Shown in pieces: positions 5,053 to 5,054 of a stretch of 5,054 nt of DNA. A model generated the notes under the pieces. It worked only from the letters and a program-made list of their open reading frames with translations. It did no database searches and had not been told where the DNA came from. The stretch is from JBPBPI01 sp050954885 (lineage in GTDB: Bacteria; Pseudomonadota; Alphaproteobacteria; Caedimonadales; Caedimonadaceae). Location: assembly GCA_050954885.1 (NCBI GenBank), contig JBPBPI010000170.1, positions 1 through 5,054 of the forward strand, written 5' to 3'. Position numbers and translations under genes: made by a program. Numbering within the stretch: the stretch's first letter is position 1; every line of letters starts with the position of its first letter.

Positions 5053-5054
5053 TC

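Noticed and set aside
1..5054. CRISPR array, tRNA or rRNA genes
   Set aside because: No regularly spaced repeats, tRNA-like arms with CCA region, or rRNA-like conserved stretches were seen on either strand.

Overview
The window looks like accessory DNA from a Gram-negative proteobacterium, plausibly a host-associated or intracellular one. The reasons are a patchwork of insertion-sequence relics, a resolvase, an Rpn-type nuclease gene, a broken piece of a type IV secretion (T4SS) locus, and an AT-rich pair of genes for exported proteins of unknown function. No housekeeping gene is present, so the organism cannot be named from this sequence.

Layout from left to right. (1) 1-95: last residues of an IS982-like transposase and a plausible IS right end. 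(2) 83-287: AT-rich non-coding leader. (3) 288-2129: two co-directional AT-rich genes 18 bp apart, coding a 478-residue and a 128-residue protein, each with a signal peptide. The larger one carries, in order, short motifs that recall the carboxylate-amine ligase (glutamate-cysteine ligase / amidoligase) fold; this is a hypothesis. (4) 2130-2718: no intact gene. It holds a decayed IS982-type transposase 3' end (2281-2517) with an in-frame stop, then an AT-rich stretch with two small dyads that could be resolvase sites or operators. (5) 2719-4220: a serine recombinase of the resolvase/invertase type followed 11 bp later by an Rpn/PD-(D/E)XK nuclease-family transposase-like gene, probably one transcription unit. 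(6) 4217-5003, minus strand: a Cag12-like T4SS lipoprotein gene preceded by, and overlapping, the C-terminal end of a VirD4/TraG-type coupling protein whose upstream part is missing. (7) 4999-5052, minus strand: possibly the last codons of another gene.

The genes do not form one pathway. The exported pair sits between two same-orientation IS982-like transposase ends, which suggests it was brought in or moved by IS activity. The resolvase-Rpn pair has a visibly higher GC content, like the T4SS fragment, and forms a second module that abuts the T4SS lipoprotein gene stop-to-stop. The T4SS part is a remnant here: the coupling protein is reduced to about its last 100 residues and a 13-bp perfect inverted repeat lies at its broken edge. 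The most interesting unknown is the exported 478/128-residue pair.
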